NCBI GenBank assembly: GCA_963789885.1
Contig: CAWBNB010000016.1
Span: forward strand, 1-64,000
Direction of reading: 5' to 3'
DNA from: DATEDA01 sp963789885
GTDB taxonomy: Bacteria; Pseudomonadota; Gammaproteobacteria; Burkholderiales; SG8-39
Length of the DNA: 64,000 nucleotides
Shown here: piece after piece, positions 8,288 through 16,706 of the stretch
How positions within the stretch are numbered: the first letter of the stretch is position 1
Layout of the letters: each line of letters opens with the position of its first letter
Notes under the pieces: generated by a model
The model's input: only the letters and a program-made list of their open reading frames with translations
Told to the model about the DNA's origin: nothing
The model's database searches: none
Program-made: the position numbers and the translations under genes

Positions 8288-11200
8288 GTGGAGCACCTTG
8301 CGGACGTCGGACGCGCCGGCGATCTGCATCGGTTACTGGCGCTCGAAACCACGCGTGGTCGCAACGCGTGGTATGCGAGGAAGGAGTCGCTCGGCGATAT
8401 CGCCGGCTATGCGGCTGACATCGCGATCGCGCGCGATGTCGCGCTTGCCCAAACGCGCTGTGCATCGACCACATCGTCTTCGACTGCGGCGAAACCGTTT
8501 CGCTACGGACTCATCGAGGCAACGCTTGCCAGCCTTGCAAGCGCCGTGGATCCGACGTTGGCAGGTCTGGCGGCTGCAGATGGCCTCTGGTCGGTGCCGC
8601 AGGCGCTCGCCTACGCGCGCGCAGCGCCGGATCCATATCAACGGGGTGAATGCCTCGCGAGCATCGCGCGCGCGCGGCCGGAGGTCGATCAGATCGAACT
8701 TCTCGAAGAAGCGTTGGACGCGATACGGCGCTCGACCCGTCTCGCGGTCCCCTGGTACCTCGAGTCGTTCACAAGGCAATTGCCAGAGCCCGTGTTGCGA
8801 GACCTGCTCGACGGTTTGCCGTACGACGATACGCAGCGGACCGATCCGTCCGAGTGGCACCAGTGGAGCCAAGTGCGCGCAGCGGCCGCAATCCGGCTGG
8901 GCGAACTACAGCACCTCGACGAGGCCGTGGATCTTGCGCTCTCTCTGCCGCCGGGTTTTGAAGGTCGTCATCCGCTCGCGACCGCGCTGCGGGGCGTGGC
9001 GCCTCACCTCACCGAGCCGCTGTTGCGCCAAGCACTCGCACATGGAGGCTCCTATGCCCGTGCGGGGCTGCTCCCGCACCTGGCTCGCTTGGGGTATTGG
9101 GAAGAGGCAATCGTCGGCGCCGACCAGCTTTCAGAGGAGGACCTCCTTTCTCTCCCTCATCGCGCCGAGTGCCTTGCCAACATCGCCCGGTTCGCTCCCG
9201 TCTCCGAGCGACAAAGCATTCTTACGCGCGCGTTGGCGGCGGCCCGCCGCTTTGCCATCGACAAACGCCATATCGGCCTCCGCGCCAACGCGTTTGCCCC
9301 GCTTCTGCCGGTGCTGAACGGCGATCAGCGCGAGCTGGTACTGAGAGAAGCAGTCGATCGACTGAAAGACGACGCCCAAAGCTCGCAGGCGTACGTTGAA
9401 ACTCTGCTTTACGTTGCGCGCGACCTGCCCGACATTGATCGCGCAGAGTTTCTCGGGCAGGTCGTTGCTCTGGCGCGAAGCCCAAGCGCGTGGGGAATGT
9501 CTCCTCACATGTGGGATACCTTTGTGACCGAAATGCTGATCCCGATCTGGCCCGGCTCGGCTTCGTCTGCGGGCTTCGCCTTGGCAAGGGAGGTTGGCGC
9601 GGGCGCAAAGCGGCGCGCGGCGTTGCTGACCGTTGCCGCACGCGTTACGCCATCGGAGAGGCGTGCTGTGCTTCTCGAACTGATCGACGAGGCTCGGCGG
9701 GTCGGCGACGCTGGCAAGCGGGCGCTCGCCCTGCTCAGGCTCGCGCCATTCGTTCCGGGAAGTCGGCAGCCGTTGCTCCTTGCGGAGGTGCGTGAGCTCG
9801 TGACGCTCACGGAGGATCCCGCGGACCGCAGCGCGACTGCAGCCGCCCTGGCCCTGCAGTTGCCACACGCCGATCGCTTGGCGCTATTTGCCACGGCGCT
9901 CGAGGCCGCAGCGGATGCCTCGACACACCAGCTCCGCGCGGACTTGGTAGCAACGCTGGCGCAAGCTCTGCCGGTCGAATTGTTCGAAAAGGCCCGCGCA
10001 ATCCTTGCGCGGATCTCGCCGGAGAGATATCGCGCGCGCGCCCTGATCGCACTGATTGTGCGTGCACCGGCCGCCGAGGCGGTCGACATTGCGAACGACG
10101 CATTGCAGGCCCTTCGGGAAGTCGGTGACGAGAAGGAGCGGGGCGAGCTACTTGCACTTCTTGCCCCAGGCTTGCCCGATGGGCATCTGCCAGGGGCATT
10201 CGAGATCGCGTCGGCGATTTCGTCCGCGGGCCCGCGTGCGCAAGCGCTCGGCGCTCTGCTTTCGCGCGCACGTGGCGACGGACGAATCGCCGACGCATTG
10301 CTCGCTGCAATTCGCGAGAGCCAGCGGCCCGCGCCACGCTCGCCGCCGTTCCCGGCCCTGCGCAACGCTCCGCGCGTTGAGGATTTCGCCACCCGGCGAA
10401 GTCTCAACGCACGGATCGCTCACCTGCAGGCAGCCCAAGGCACGCCGCTCGATCAACTTGCCGGGCTGCTAACTTCCGCGGCGCACCTCGCGCACAAACG
10501 CCGGCACGCCGCCGCACGCATCCTGCTGCGGGATGCCCGCAGAGCCCATTACGTCGACGAGCGAGTGCAAGCCCTGTGCCTGGTCAGTACGTATCTAGCA
10601 TCACGTGGCAAACGGCGAATCCTGGCGGAGGCACTGGCGCTGGCACAACGGGCGGGCGACCCGGCCAGCAAGGCGTTTGCGCTGGCTTATCTAAGTTGGT
10701 ACCAGGAGGAATCGGGCCTGTCCGAAACCATGCAACGTGCGATCGAGGCAGTCGCACTCGTCGAATCTGAGGAATTCCGGGCGGAGTTGCTGGCGATTCT
10801 GGCGGGACGCGTCCCGACGCAATTGATCGAGCGTTTTCTTGCCGAGACAGGGCGCCTGGGCGGGGAACTCGATCGCGTCCACGCGTGGGCCGGGCTGACG
10901 TCCCGCCTGGACGAAGCGCAGAAGCAAAGCCTGTTGTCGGAGGCACTTGCCCTCCGCGAGGCGCCCGCGCAGGCGGCTGCACTGACAGCGCTCTTGCCTG
11001 GATTGCCCCAGGGAGCCAAGGGTGCAGTGCTCGAAAAGATCCTCGATTCGCTGCACGAATTGTCCGATCGAAAGGACTACCTGAACCTCTTCGAGGCGCT
11101 CGAACCGCATCTGTTGAACGCAGCGGGTACGCTGCGCGACCGCGCGTTGCACGAGACGATCGACAGGCTTTCTGGCCAGCCGCGCAAGGAATGGCTCGAA

Positions 11201-11302
11201 AATGTCGTAAAGACCATTCCTCTTTTGCACGCGCAGGGTGATTGGCCGGCAACGGACGAATTCGCTGCGTCCCTGAACGATGTGGGCCGGTGGTGGCCAT
11301 GA
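8288..11302 (+). CDS. Giant helical-repeat protein, probable sensor half of a split STAND protein
   Basis: About 1004 residues, almost wholly alpha-helical with degenerate repeats of roughly 35-40 residues (patterns such as RAEFLGQVVALAR, ALLRLAPFVPG, LALQLPHADR), like HEAT/TPR solenoids. The N-terminus YEFRRLVEHLADVGRAGDL, then LLALETTRGRNAWY, resembles the segment that follows the winged helix in single-chain STAND proteins. The C-terminus is DVGRWWP. The listed GTG is uncertain: homologous sequence (ESNPVDAVDDYEF) begins about 16 codons earlier without an ATG, GTG or TTG. Translation may therefore be coupled to, or frameshifted from, the NACHT gene, whose stop lies in this stretch. A paralogue lies inverted at 12144-14789. 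I do not recognise a named family. Confidence 0.7.
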   Translation: MEHLADVGRAGDLHRLLALETTRGRNAWYARKESLGDIAGYAADIAIARDVALAQTRCASTTSSSTAAKPFRYGLIEATLASLASAVDPTLAGLAAADGLWSVPQALAYARAAPDPYQRGECLASIARARPEVDQIELLEEALDAIRRSTRLAVPWYLESFTRQLPEPVLRDLLDGLPYDDTQRTDPSEWHQWSQVRAAAAIRLGELQHLDEAVDLALSLPPGFEGRHPLATALRGVAPHLTEPLLRQALAHGGSYARAGLLPHLARLGYWEEAIVGADQLSEEDLLSLPHRAECLANIARFAPVSERQSILTRALAAARRFAIDKRHIGLRANAFAPLLPVLNGDQRELVLREAVDRLKDDAQSSQAYVETLLYVARDLPDIDRAEFLGQVVALARSPSAWGMSPHMWDTFVTEMLIPIWPGSASSAGFALAREVGAGAKRRAALLTVAARVTPSERRAVLLELIDEARRVGDAGKRALALLRLAPFVPGSRQPLLLAEVRELVTLTEDPADRSATAAALALQLPHADRLALFATALEAAADASTHQLRADLVATLAQALPVELFEKARAILARISPERYRARALIALIVRAPAAEAVDIANDALQALREVGDEKERGELLALLAPGLPDGHLPGAFEIASAISSAGPRAQALGALLSRARGDGRIADALLAAIRESQRPAPRSPPFPALRNAPRVEDFATRRSLNARIAHLQAAQGTPLDQLAGLLTSAAHLAHKRRHAAARILLRDARRAHYVDERVQALCLVSTYLASRGKRRILAEALALAQRAGDPASKAFALAYLSWYQEESGLSETMQRAIEAVALVESEEFRAELLAILAGRVPTQLIERFLAETGRLGGELDRVHAWAGLTSRLDEAQKQSLLSEALALREAPAQAAALTALLPGLPQGAKGAVLEKILDSLHELSDRKDYLNLFEALEPHLLNAAGTLRDRALHETIDRLSGQPRKEWLENVVKTIPLLHAQGDWPATDEFAASLNDVGRWWP

Positions 11303-11367
11303 AGTGCGGCGCCGGAGATGTCCGACCAGCGCACTTGTGTGATGGTTGGCGCGCGTGAGCATGATAG

Positions 11368-11541
11368 ATGAATGGAGAGGTTGGCCATGCCTCGCACACG
11401 ATCCCAAGTCAGCGAGTAGCGGACCACTTTTGCGCCGAAGCGACACGAGGTGGGGACGTCGTTTTGGGGATCTGTCGCGAGATCCGGATCTCGGATGGGA
11501 GGCCTTACAACTGGCGCAAGAAGTACCTCTGCATTCTGGTT
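11368..11541 (+). pseudogene. Possible IS3-type OrfA remnant
   Basis: A short frame contains GICREIRISDGRPYNWRKKY. This resembles the helix-turn-helix end of IS3-family OrfA proteins (CRKHGISEATYYNWRKKYGG). Nothing of an OrfB or inverted repeats is visible. It lies between the first helical-repeat gene and NACHT remnants, so it may mark the insertion or recombination that broke the second copy of the cluster. The match is short and the call is tentative. Confidence 0.4.
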
Positions 11542-11604
11542 GAGGCAACCCCGCCTTCAGACATGCGGTCTTGGTGACGCCTCGGACGCCTCGTCTCTAA
11601 GCCA

Positions 11605-11790
11605 TCTCGAGCCAAGGGACGTGAAGAGCGTCATTGGCAGGTGGCGCGAGTTCCTCAACGAGGACCCCGGCAGCAGACCGCCGCTCTACCGCGTCTACCA
11701 CCTGAGCTTCGCCTAGTTTCTCGACGACGAGGAGAACCTTCGCTGCTACCACGACCAGATCGCCGAGGCAGCGCTGGCGAAGATACCGGG
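11605..11790 (+). pseudogene. NACHT protein C-terminal fragment (remnant 1)
   Basis: The frame reads VKSVIGRWREFLNEDPGS, then PLYRVYHLSFA, a TAG stop, FLDDEENLRCYHDQIAEAAL and AKIPG. This aligns with the last 85 or so residues of the NACHT protein encoded at 6328-8241 (IDAWYEFLNEEP, YRVYHASFQDFL, ALAKIPGF). An in-frame stop replaces the Gln codon of SFQDFL. The fragment has no start, NTPase or upstream domains. It is one of three copies of this segment within 4 kb. Confidence 0.7.
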
Positions 11791-11837
11791 TCAAACTGGG
11801 GAAATTTCAACCGGCGAATCTGGGGAGTATCGGACCG

Positions 11838-12122
11838 GTGGTGACACCTGTCTCGGTCGTGCAGTTGCTCGAGTGGACGGGGCGCTTCTGGGAGCGGCAG
11901 GACTGGGACGCCGGGGCGCTCGATCCGATGGCCGTCAAGGACGTGCTGACCGCTTGGCGTGAGTGCCTGAACGAGGAGCCGCGGGGCGGCGAGACGCGCT
12001 ACGGCCTCTATCACGCCAGCTTCCAGGACTTCCTCGCGGAGGAAGTCGGTCTCGTCACCTATCACGAGACGATCGGCGAGACCGAGCTCGCAAAGATCCC
12101 GGGCTTCGTGCACGACGCCTGA
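11838..12122 (+). pseudogene. NACHT protein C-terminal fragment (remnant 2)
   Basis: An open stretch of 94 codons beginning inside a winged-helix region: VSVVQLLEWTGRFWERQDW, then VLTAWRECLNEEP, YGLYHASFQDFLAEEVGL and ELAKIPGFVHDA. It is homologous to the C-terminus of the intact NACHT protein but is not a copy of remnant 1. The P-loop and all N-terminal domains are missing. It ends 21 bases before the convergent second helical-repeat gene. In an ancestral arrangement it was probably the C-terminus of that gene's NACHT partner. It could still be translated from the GTG but is unlikely to function alone. Confidence 0.65.
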
Positions 12123-12143
12123 GCGCCTGCCGCCGTCCGCGGC

Positions 12144-14789
12144 TCACGGCCACCAGCGGGCCGTCTGCTGGATCGCTGCCGCGATGTCGTCGACCGCGGA
12201 GCGACCCCCGATCGCGAAGATGACCGGCGCCGTGTACTGGATCTCGGTGAGCACGTTCCTCCGCGGCAGGGTGGCCAGGCCGCCGGGCGGGTTGCGCAGG
12301 ACTCGGTAGGCGGCCTCGGGGGGCATGGCGGCGAGCGCCGACGTGATGCTCGTCCAGAGGTCGTAGCCGTCGTGGTCGCGAGCCTCGGGGAGCGCTTCCG
12401 CCAGCGCGGCCGAGCGGTCCGGCTCCGGAAGCGCGAGCGCGAGCGTGGCCAGGCTGTTCTTCAGGGCTTCGCCGCGTGCCGCCGCGAGGGCTTCGCGGAG
12501 GAGCCTGCTCCGGTGCGGCTCGCGGTAGCACGCAGCCACTGTCGCCAATGCGCTCGCCTTCGCATCGCGGCGCGTCAGTCGCCGCACGGACTTCACCACC
12601 TCGCGCGCGAGCTCGTGACCTTCCTCAGCTCCGAGGTGAGCGGCCACGATCGCCAGTGCGTTGACGGGCATGCCCTGCGCGATGCTCCCCAAGCGGCGGC
12701 GTGCCTCCGTGTGCCGTTCCACCAGCGCCCAGGCCGCGTGGGACGCTTCTTCGAGCGCTCGCTCGCGCTCGGCGTCGGGAAGGTGTGAGGCGATCAGCGC
12801 GAGGGCGACTGCCCGTTCGGTCTGGTCGTCGATCGCACGGGAGGCGAGCAGCGAGTCGGCGAGGACCCGGCGCGGGTCGGGCGCGTCGGATGAGGCCGGC
12901 GGCTGCGCGTGCGGCCCGACGTTGACCGCGAGCGCCCTGAGCGCCGAGGCGCGGTAAGCAGGGTCGTCGATCGCCGCGGCGAGGCCCACGGCCCGCTCCC
13001 ACACCGCGCGCACCTCGGGCGAGTCGGCGTAGTCGAGGCTCGGCGCCAGCAGAGCGAGGCCCCACAACGATGTCGATCCGTCTTCCTGAGCCAGGTCGAG
13101 CGCGGCGTCGAGCACCGAGGCTCGCTGAGCGCCCCCGACCTGGCCGGCCAGGGCGATCAGGATGTCCCGTGCTTTCGGCGTGTGGCGGACGGCACGCGCC
13201 GCCGTGACCGCCTTCGCCACCTGGGCGTTCGTGCGGGAGCGAAGCAGGTAGGGCGAGAGCGCGGCAAGAGCCTCGCGCCGGTCGTCGTCGTCCCGGACCG
13301 TCTGGACGATGCGGAGCGCCTCGCGGAGCAGGTCGGCCGGAAGGCGCGGGGCGAGCTGCTCGAGGCTCAAGGGCTGGAGGATCGGGCCGATCTCCCGAAA
13401 GGCGGCGAACGCTTCGGCCAGCAGCGCGTCCCGGTCTCGATCGTCGGCGTGATCCGTGAGCTCGGCGAGCGCGTCCACCCGCTCGCTGCCGTCGTACGTT
13501 GCCCGTGCGGCTGCCAGGACGAGCGCCAGGAGGCGCGTTCCGGCCGGCCGGGGGAGCTCCCGAGCGCGTTGGGCAAGCGATACGAGGCGGAAGGTGAAGA
13601 TGTGGCCGGTTGCCAGCGACTCCGCCGCCTCGAGCGCTTCGTCGACGAGCCGGTCCCGCTCCTCGGCGACGTCGACGTGCGCGGCCGCTTGCAGCAGTAC
13701 GACGGCGCGCTCGTCCGGGTCCTTCTCGTGCCGCGCTGCGTCGATCGCCGCCTCCAGCAGCCGCTTCCGGTCGGACGGAGCGGCCTCCGCGACCATGCCG
13801 ACGAGCTGGTCCGGGCTCTTCCACGCGAGCGCGGCCTCGGCCGCCTCCCGGAGCAGCTGCGTCCGCTCCTCGGGCGGCAGACGGGGTGCGAGCTCGACCA
13901 GAACTGAGGCCCGTCGCCGGGTGAACGAGATCTGCCGAGCCGCCGCGAGCACGCGACCCAGCAGCTCGACGTCCGCGGCCTGCGCGATGACGGGCAGCAC
14001 ACCGTCGCGGACGAGCTCGTCAGAGCTGCGCGACGCCAGCTCGAAGAGACGCCGCGCCTGCGCGGGGGTGAGGTGGCTCGCGACGGCGCCGACCGCGTCG
14101 ACGACCCTGTACGCGCTGTCAGGCTTGCGATCGGCCTCCTCGAGCAGGTCGATCAGCAGCTCGACGATTCTGGTCACCTCGGCGGGACCGGCGTGGGGAA
14201 CGAGCGAGGCGAGCAGCTCTGACTGCTCCGCGAGCGCGATCTCCGGCTCGCTCGCCTCGATTTCCCGGACGAGCTCGTCGAACGTGCCCAGACGCTCGGT
14301 CTCGTCGAGAGCGGGGAGCAGCCGGATCAACGCCTCTGCGCGCTGGATCGGGTCGGTCGTGCGCCGGGCGTAGATCAGCGCGTCGGTCGTGGTCAGCAGG
14401 TCGTTCCGCACCAGCGCGCCCAGGAGCGCCGGCGGCACCGTGGCGGCGAGCGAGTTAAGGCTCGTCAGCAGCAACGCGTACAGGTACTCGTCGCCGAGCC
14501 GCGGGGAGACCGTCGCGCCCACGTCGGGATCCAGCGGCAGCTCCTGAACAGCGCGCAGCGCGGCGGCGACGTCGAGTGCGTACGTCCCCACCTCGCGCGC
14601 GCCCAGCTTGGCTTCGTACCAGGCATTGCGGCCGTCGGCGGTCTCGAGCGTCAGCAACCGGCGCAGCCCGTTCAGGCGACCGGCTTCCGCAAGGTGAGCC
14701 ACCAGGTTCCGCAGCTCGTACGCCGTCAGCTCCCGCACCGGATTGCCTGCGCTGGGCACGGGCGAGAGATGTCCTACCGCTTTCGGCAT
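12144..14789 (-). CDS. Helical-repeat protein, paralogue of the 8288-11302 product
   Basis: An 881-residue alpha-helical repeat protein. The N-terminus YELRNLVAHLAEAGRLNGL, then LLTLETADGRNAWYEAK and YALDVAAALRAV, matches the other paralogue (YEFRRLVEHLADVGR, LETTRGRNAWYARK, YAADIAIARDV). The C-terminus ATARWWP-like tail (QQTARWWP) matches DVGRWWP. Between them are regular helical units with LAPRLPPEERTQLLREA-like pattern. Composition is visibly more GC-rich at third positions than in the paralogue, with heavy GCG/CTC/GAG use, suggesting a separate origin or acquisition. No intact NACHT gene accompanies it; only the C-terminal remnant lies convergently next to it. The ATG at 14789 lacks a clear ribosome site. 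Confidence 0.7.
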   Translation of the reverse strand: MPKAVGHLSPVPSAGNPVRELTAYELRNLVAHLAEAGRLNGLRRLLTLETADGRNAWYEAKLGAREVGTYALDVAAALRAVQELPLDPDVGATVSPRLGDEYLYALLLTSLNSLAATVPPALLGALVRNDLLTTTDALIYARRTTDPIQRAEALIRLLPALDETERLGTFDELVREIEASEPEIALAEQSELLASLVPHAGPAEVTRIVELLIDLLEEADRKPDSAYRVVDAVGAVASHLTPAQARRLFELASRSSDELVRDGVLPVIAQAADVELLGRVLAAARQISFTRRRASVLVELAPRLPPEERTQLLREAAEAALAWKSPDQLVGMVAEAAPSDRKRLLEAAIDAARHEKDPDERAVVLLQAAAHVDVAEERDRLVDEALEAAESLATGHIFTFRLVSLAQRARELPRPAGTRLLALVLAAARATYDGSERVDALAELTDHADDRDRDALLAEAFAAFREIGPILQPLSLEQLAPRLPADLLREALRIVQTVRDDDDRREALAALSPYLLRSRTNAQVAKAVTAARAVRHTPKARDILIALAGQVGGAQRASVLDAALDLAQEDGSTSLWGLALLAPSLDYADSPEVRAVWERAVGLAAAIDDPAYRASALRALAVNVGPHAQPPASSDAPDPRRVLADSLLASRAIDDQTERAVALALIASHLPDAERERALEEASHAAWALVERHTEARRRLGSIAQGMPVNALAIVAAHLGAEEGHELAREVVKSVRRLTRRDAKASALATVAACYREPHRSRLLREALAAARGEALKNSLATLALALPEPDRSAALAEALPEARDHDGYDLWTSITSALAAMPPEAAYRVLRNPPGGLATLPRRNVLTEIQYTAPVIFAIGGRSAVDDIAAAIQQTARWWP

Positions 14790-15009
14790 CCGGCGTCAGC
14801 CCTGTCGATGACGACGATGGGATCGGACATGCTTCCGCCGCCCGAACGGCGTCTCGGCGAGTATATGCAGCATAAAGGGCCTGTCGCCTGTCCTTGGTGG
14901 CCAACGGCTCGTGCGCAGGTCGCGCAAGCCTTGCTGTGCGCAGCTCCGGTGGGCTCGCCTCTCGAGCGGCCCCCGGGCGGGGCCCGGCACGGTGGCGGCC
15001 GGGAGGCCT

Positions 15010-15258
15010 GCACTGCGGCGGCTTTCCCATCGGTCGATCGAGGCAGCGGACGTCGCGGCCTGCGGGCGTGTTGCGTTCGATGCACACCGCGTCATCGCGG
15101 AGTTGAACAACTTTCCGCCCGAGCACCCGAGCATCGAATTCTCGCTCGGGCTGATCGGGGCCAAACTGAAGGATCCGAGGGCACGCGGCTGGCTTGCGGA
15201 GCGCGATGGCGAAGTCGTCGGCAGCGTCTTCCTCAACGATTTCGCGCCGCGCCAAGGC
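15010..15258 (+). pseudogene. GNAT N-acetyltransferase, N-terminal fragment
   Basis: The frame reads ALRRLSHRSIEAADVAACGR, then HRVIAELNNFPPEHPSIEF and RGWLAERDGEVVGSVFLNDF. This is the start and first central strand of a GNAT-fold acetyltransferase (xxRxxxxxDxxxxxxL, then WLAExDGxVVGSVFL). The acetyl-CoA binding Q/RxxGxG/A motif is absent because the frame runs into transposase remnants after about 80 codons. It is a truncated relic. Confidence 0.55.
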
Positions 15259-15338
15259 CTCCTGTGGTCCGCAAATATTCGATCGGCGTGGCTCCGACGA
15301 TGTCGATGTCTCGGCAATCCGCTCTGGCATGATCGGGG

Positions 15339-15865
15339 AGTGATTGCGCTGCTCGAGGTTGCCGGTCAACTGCTGGCGGACGTGGTGCGGCTCGCCATCG
15401 TTGCACTCAGACCCACGCGGATCGTCGCCGCTGAGAACTTGTTCCTGCGCCGGCAACTCGCCATGTAACGTGGACGCGGCGTGAAGCCGCGCCGCCCGGA
15501 CGTGACGACCCGCATGAGTCTTGCCCTGCTATCCAGGCTCTTCGACTTGGCGGACTTCGTTAGTCGTAGTACGCCCCGAAACACTCATCCGCTGGCATCG
15601 GGCGGGCTTTCGGGTGCTGTGGCGCTTGAAGTCCCGGCCAGGACGTCCGGCAATCTCGGTCGAACTGCGCCAGCCCATCCGACGCATGGCCGGCCGAGAA
15701 TGCGCTCTGGGGCGAGGAGCGCATCGCTAACGAGCTGCTGCTCAAGCTCGGGCTTAGGGTCTCGCCGCGGACGGTCAGGAAGTACATGCTCAAACGGCCA
15801 CCCGGCCGGCCGCGCGGCGATCAGCGCTGGTCGACGTTTCTACGCAATCACGCTCACGAGTACTC
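15339..15865 (+). pseudogene. Integrase-core (rve) transposase remnant, multiply frameshifted
   Basis: Joined across frames the sequence reads LRPTRIVAAENLFLRRQLAM, VKPRRPDVTTRMSLALLSRLFD, VVRPETLIRWHRAGFRVLWR, KSRPGRPAISVELRQPIRRMA, NELLLKLGLRVSPRTVRKYM and RPRGDQRWSTFLRNHA. This is the N-terminal half of a common family of integrase-core transposases found in beta- and gammaproteobacteria. At least three frame changes separate these blocks. The DDE catalytic core that should follow is missing. It was probably inserted into the GNAT gene upstream. Confidence 0.7.
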
Positions 15866-15989
15866 AGTCGCCCTGGGATCGCATGATCGGGTATTTGCGT
15901 AGCACACCGCTCTTGGTACGTATGGTCGACGGCAATTATCTTGGCCGGTTGACGGGGCGCGGGAAGATCGGTTTGGTTGTCCCCATTTC

Positions 15990-16130
15990 CCTGCTTTGCG
16001 TCGGAAATTCCCTGTTCGGTTCGCCTATGTCGGAGCGCCGGCGCGAAGAAAGGCCAACCCGTGCGAGGCGGACGCGCGGCCCCGAAAGCCGCGCGCGTAA
16101 ATTCCCTGCAAATATCGCTGTTAGCAGGGA
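15990..16130. repeat. Cluster of TTCCCTG repeats with an inverted repeat
   Basis: The heptamer TTCCCTG appears three times within about 120 bases (near 15987, 16012 and 16102). The last copy forms an inverted repeat, TCCCTGC (16103-16109) with GCAGGGA (16124-16130), separated by 14 bases. It lies between transposase debris and a hypothetical ORF. It could be a leftover end of a mobile element or a recombination site. No function can be assigned. Confidence 0.4.
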
Positions 16131-16249
16131 GTTTGCGCTAGAGAGGGGTTCGCTGGAGACTTCGTGCTCCGCCAGACCCCCTAGGGTCAGATGGATAGCT
16201 GGCAGCAGGAAGCCGACCGCGTGTTGCGGCTCGTCCGCGGCGACCGCAC

Positions 16250-16659
16250 TTGACCGCAATCCCGCTGCCGCCGCGCGGCACGGTCGTCTGCGTCGACGAC
16301 GCGCGCGACGGCCGGCCGTACCTCGTGCGGCTCGCGACAGTCACCGAGCGCCGGCTCACCGGCCGGTGGGTGTTCGGCGGGCGCAGCATTCACGCGCCGC
16401 TCTGGATCGTCTACGTGTCGCACGTCCGCACCGAGGACGGCCGCGAGCACCGGTTACTCCAGCCGGGTCACTACGCCGGCATCATCGATGGATCGGCCGG
16501 CTCCCCGAGGAGCTTGCGGAGGTCTACGACCCGTGGCTCCTGCCGCGCCCTGCGCCCGCCCGCGGCGAGCACCGCGCGAGGCTGCGCGCGTGGCGGCACC
16601 GCCCCGGCCGGCGGGAGCGGCGGGACCGGAGCCCGCCCTCGGCACGCGTCGACGAGTAG
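16250..16659 (+). pseudogene. Hypothetical protein, apparently frameshifted
   Basis: From TTG 16250 the frame reads LPPRGTVVCVDDARDGRPYL, then LTGRWVFGGRSIHAPLWIVY and LLQPGHYAGII. From about 16485 a neighbouring frame continues plausibly with WIGRLPEELAEVYDPWLL to a stop at 16659. A tiny ORF (16191-16253, starting MDSWQQEADRVL) overlaps its start as TTGA. A terminator follows 22 bases after the second frame's stop, which supports plus-strand coding here. I do not recognise the protein; the style resembles small phage or plasmid genes. It may be one frameshifted gene or two overlapping ones. Confidence 0.35.
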
Positions 16660-16680
16660 CGCACGACCCGCAGCAACCCG

Positions 16681-16706
16681 AGCCCCGCCGCGTGCGGGGC
16701 TTTTTT
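16681..16706 (+). terminator. Rho-independent terminator
   Basis: An 8-bp perfect stem AGCCCCGC / GCGGGGCT with a 5-base loop is followed by a run of T residues. It ends transcription of the small hypothetical region upstream. Confidence 0.8.
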
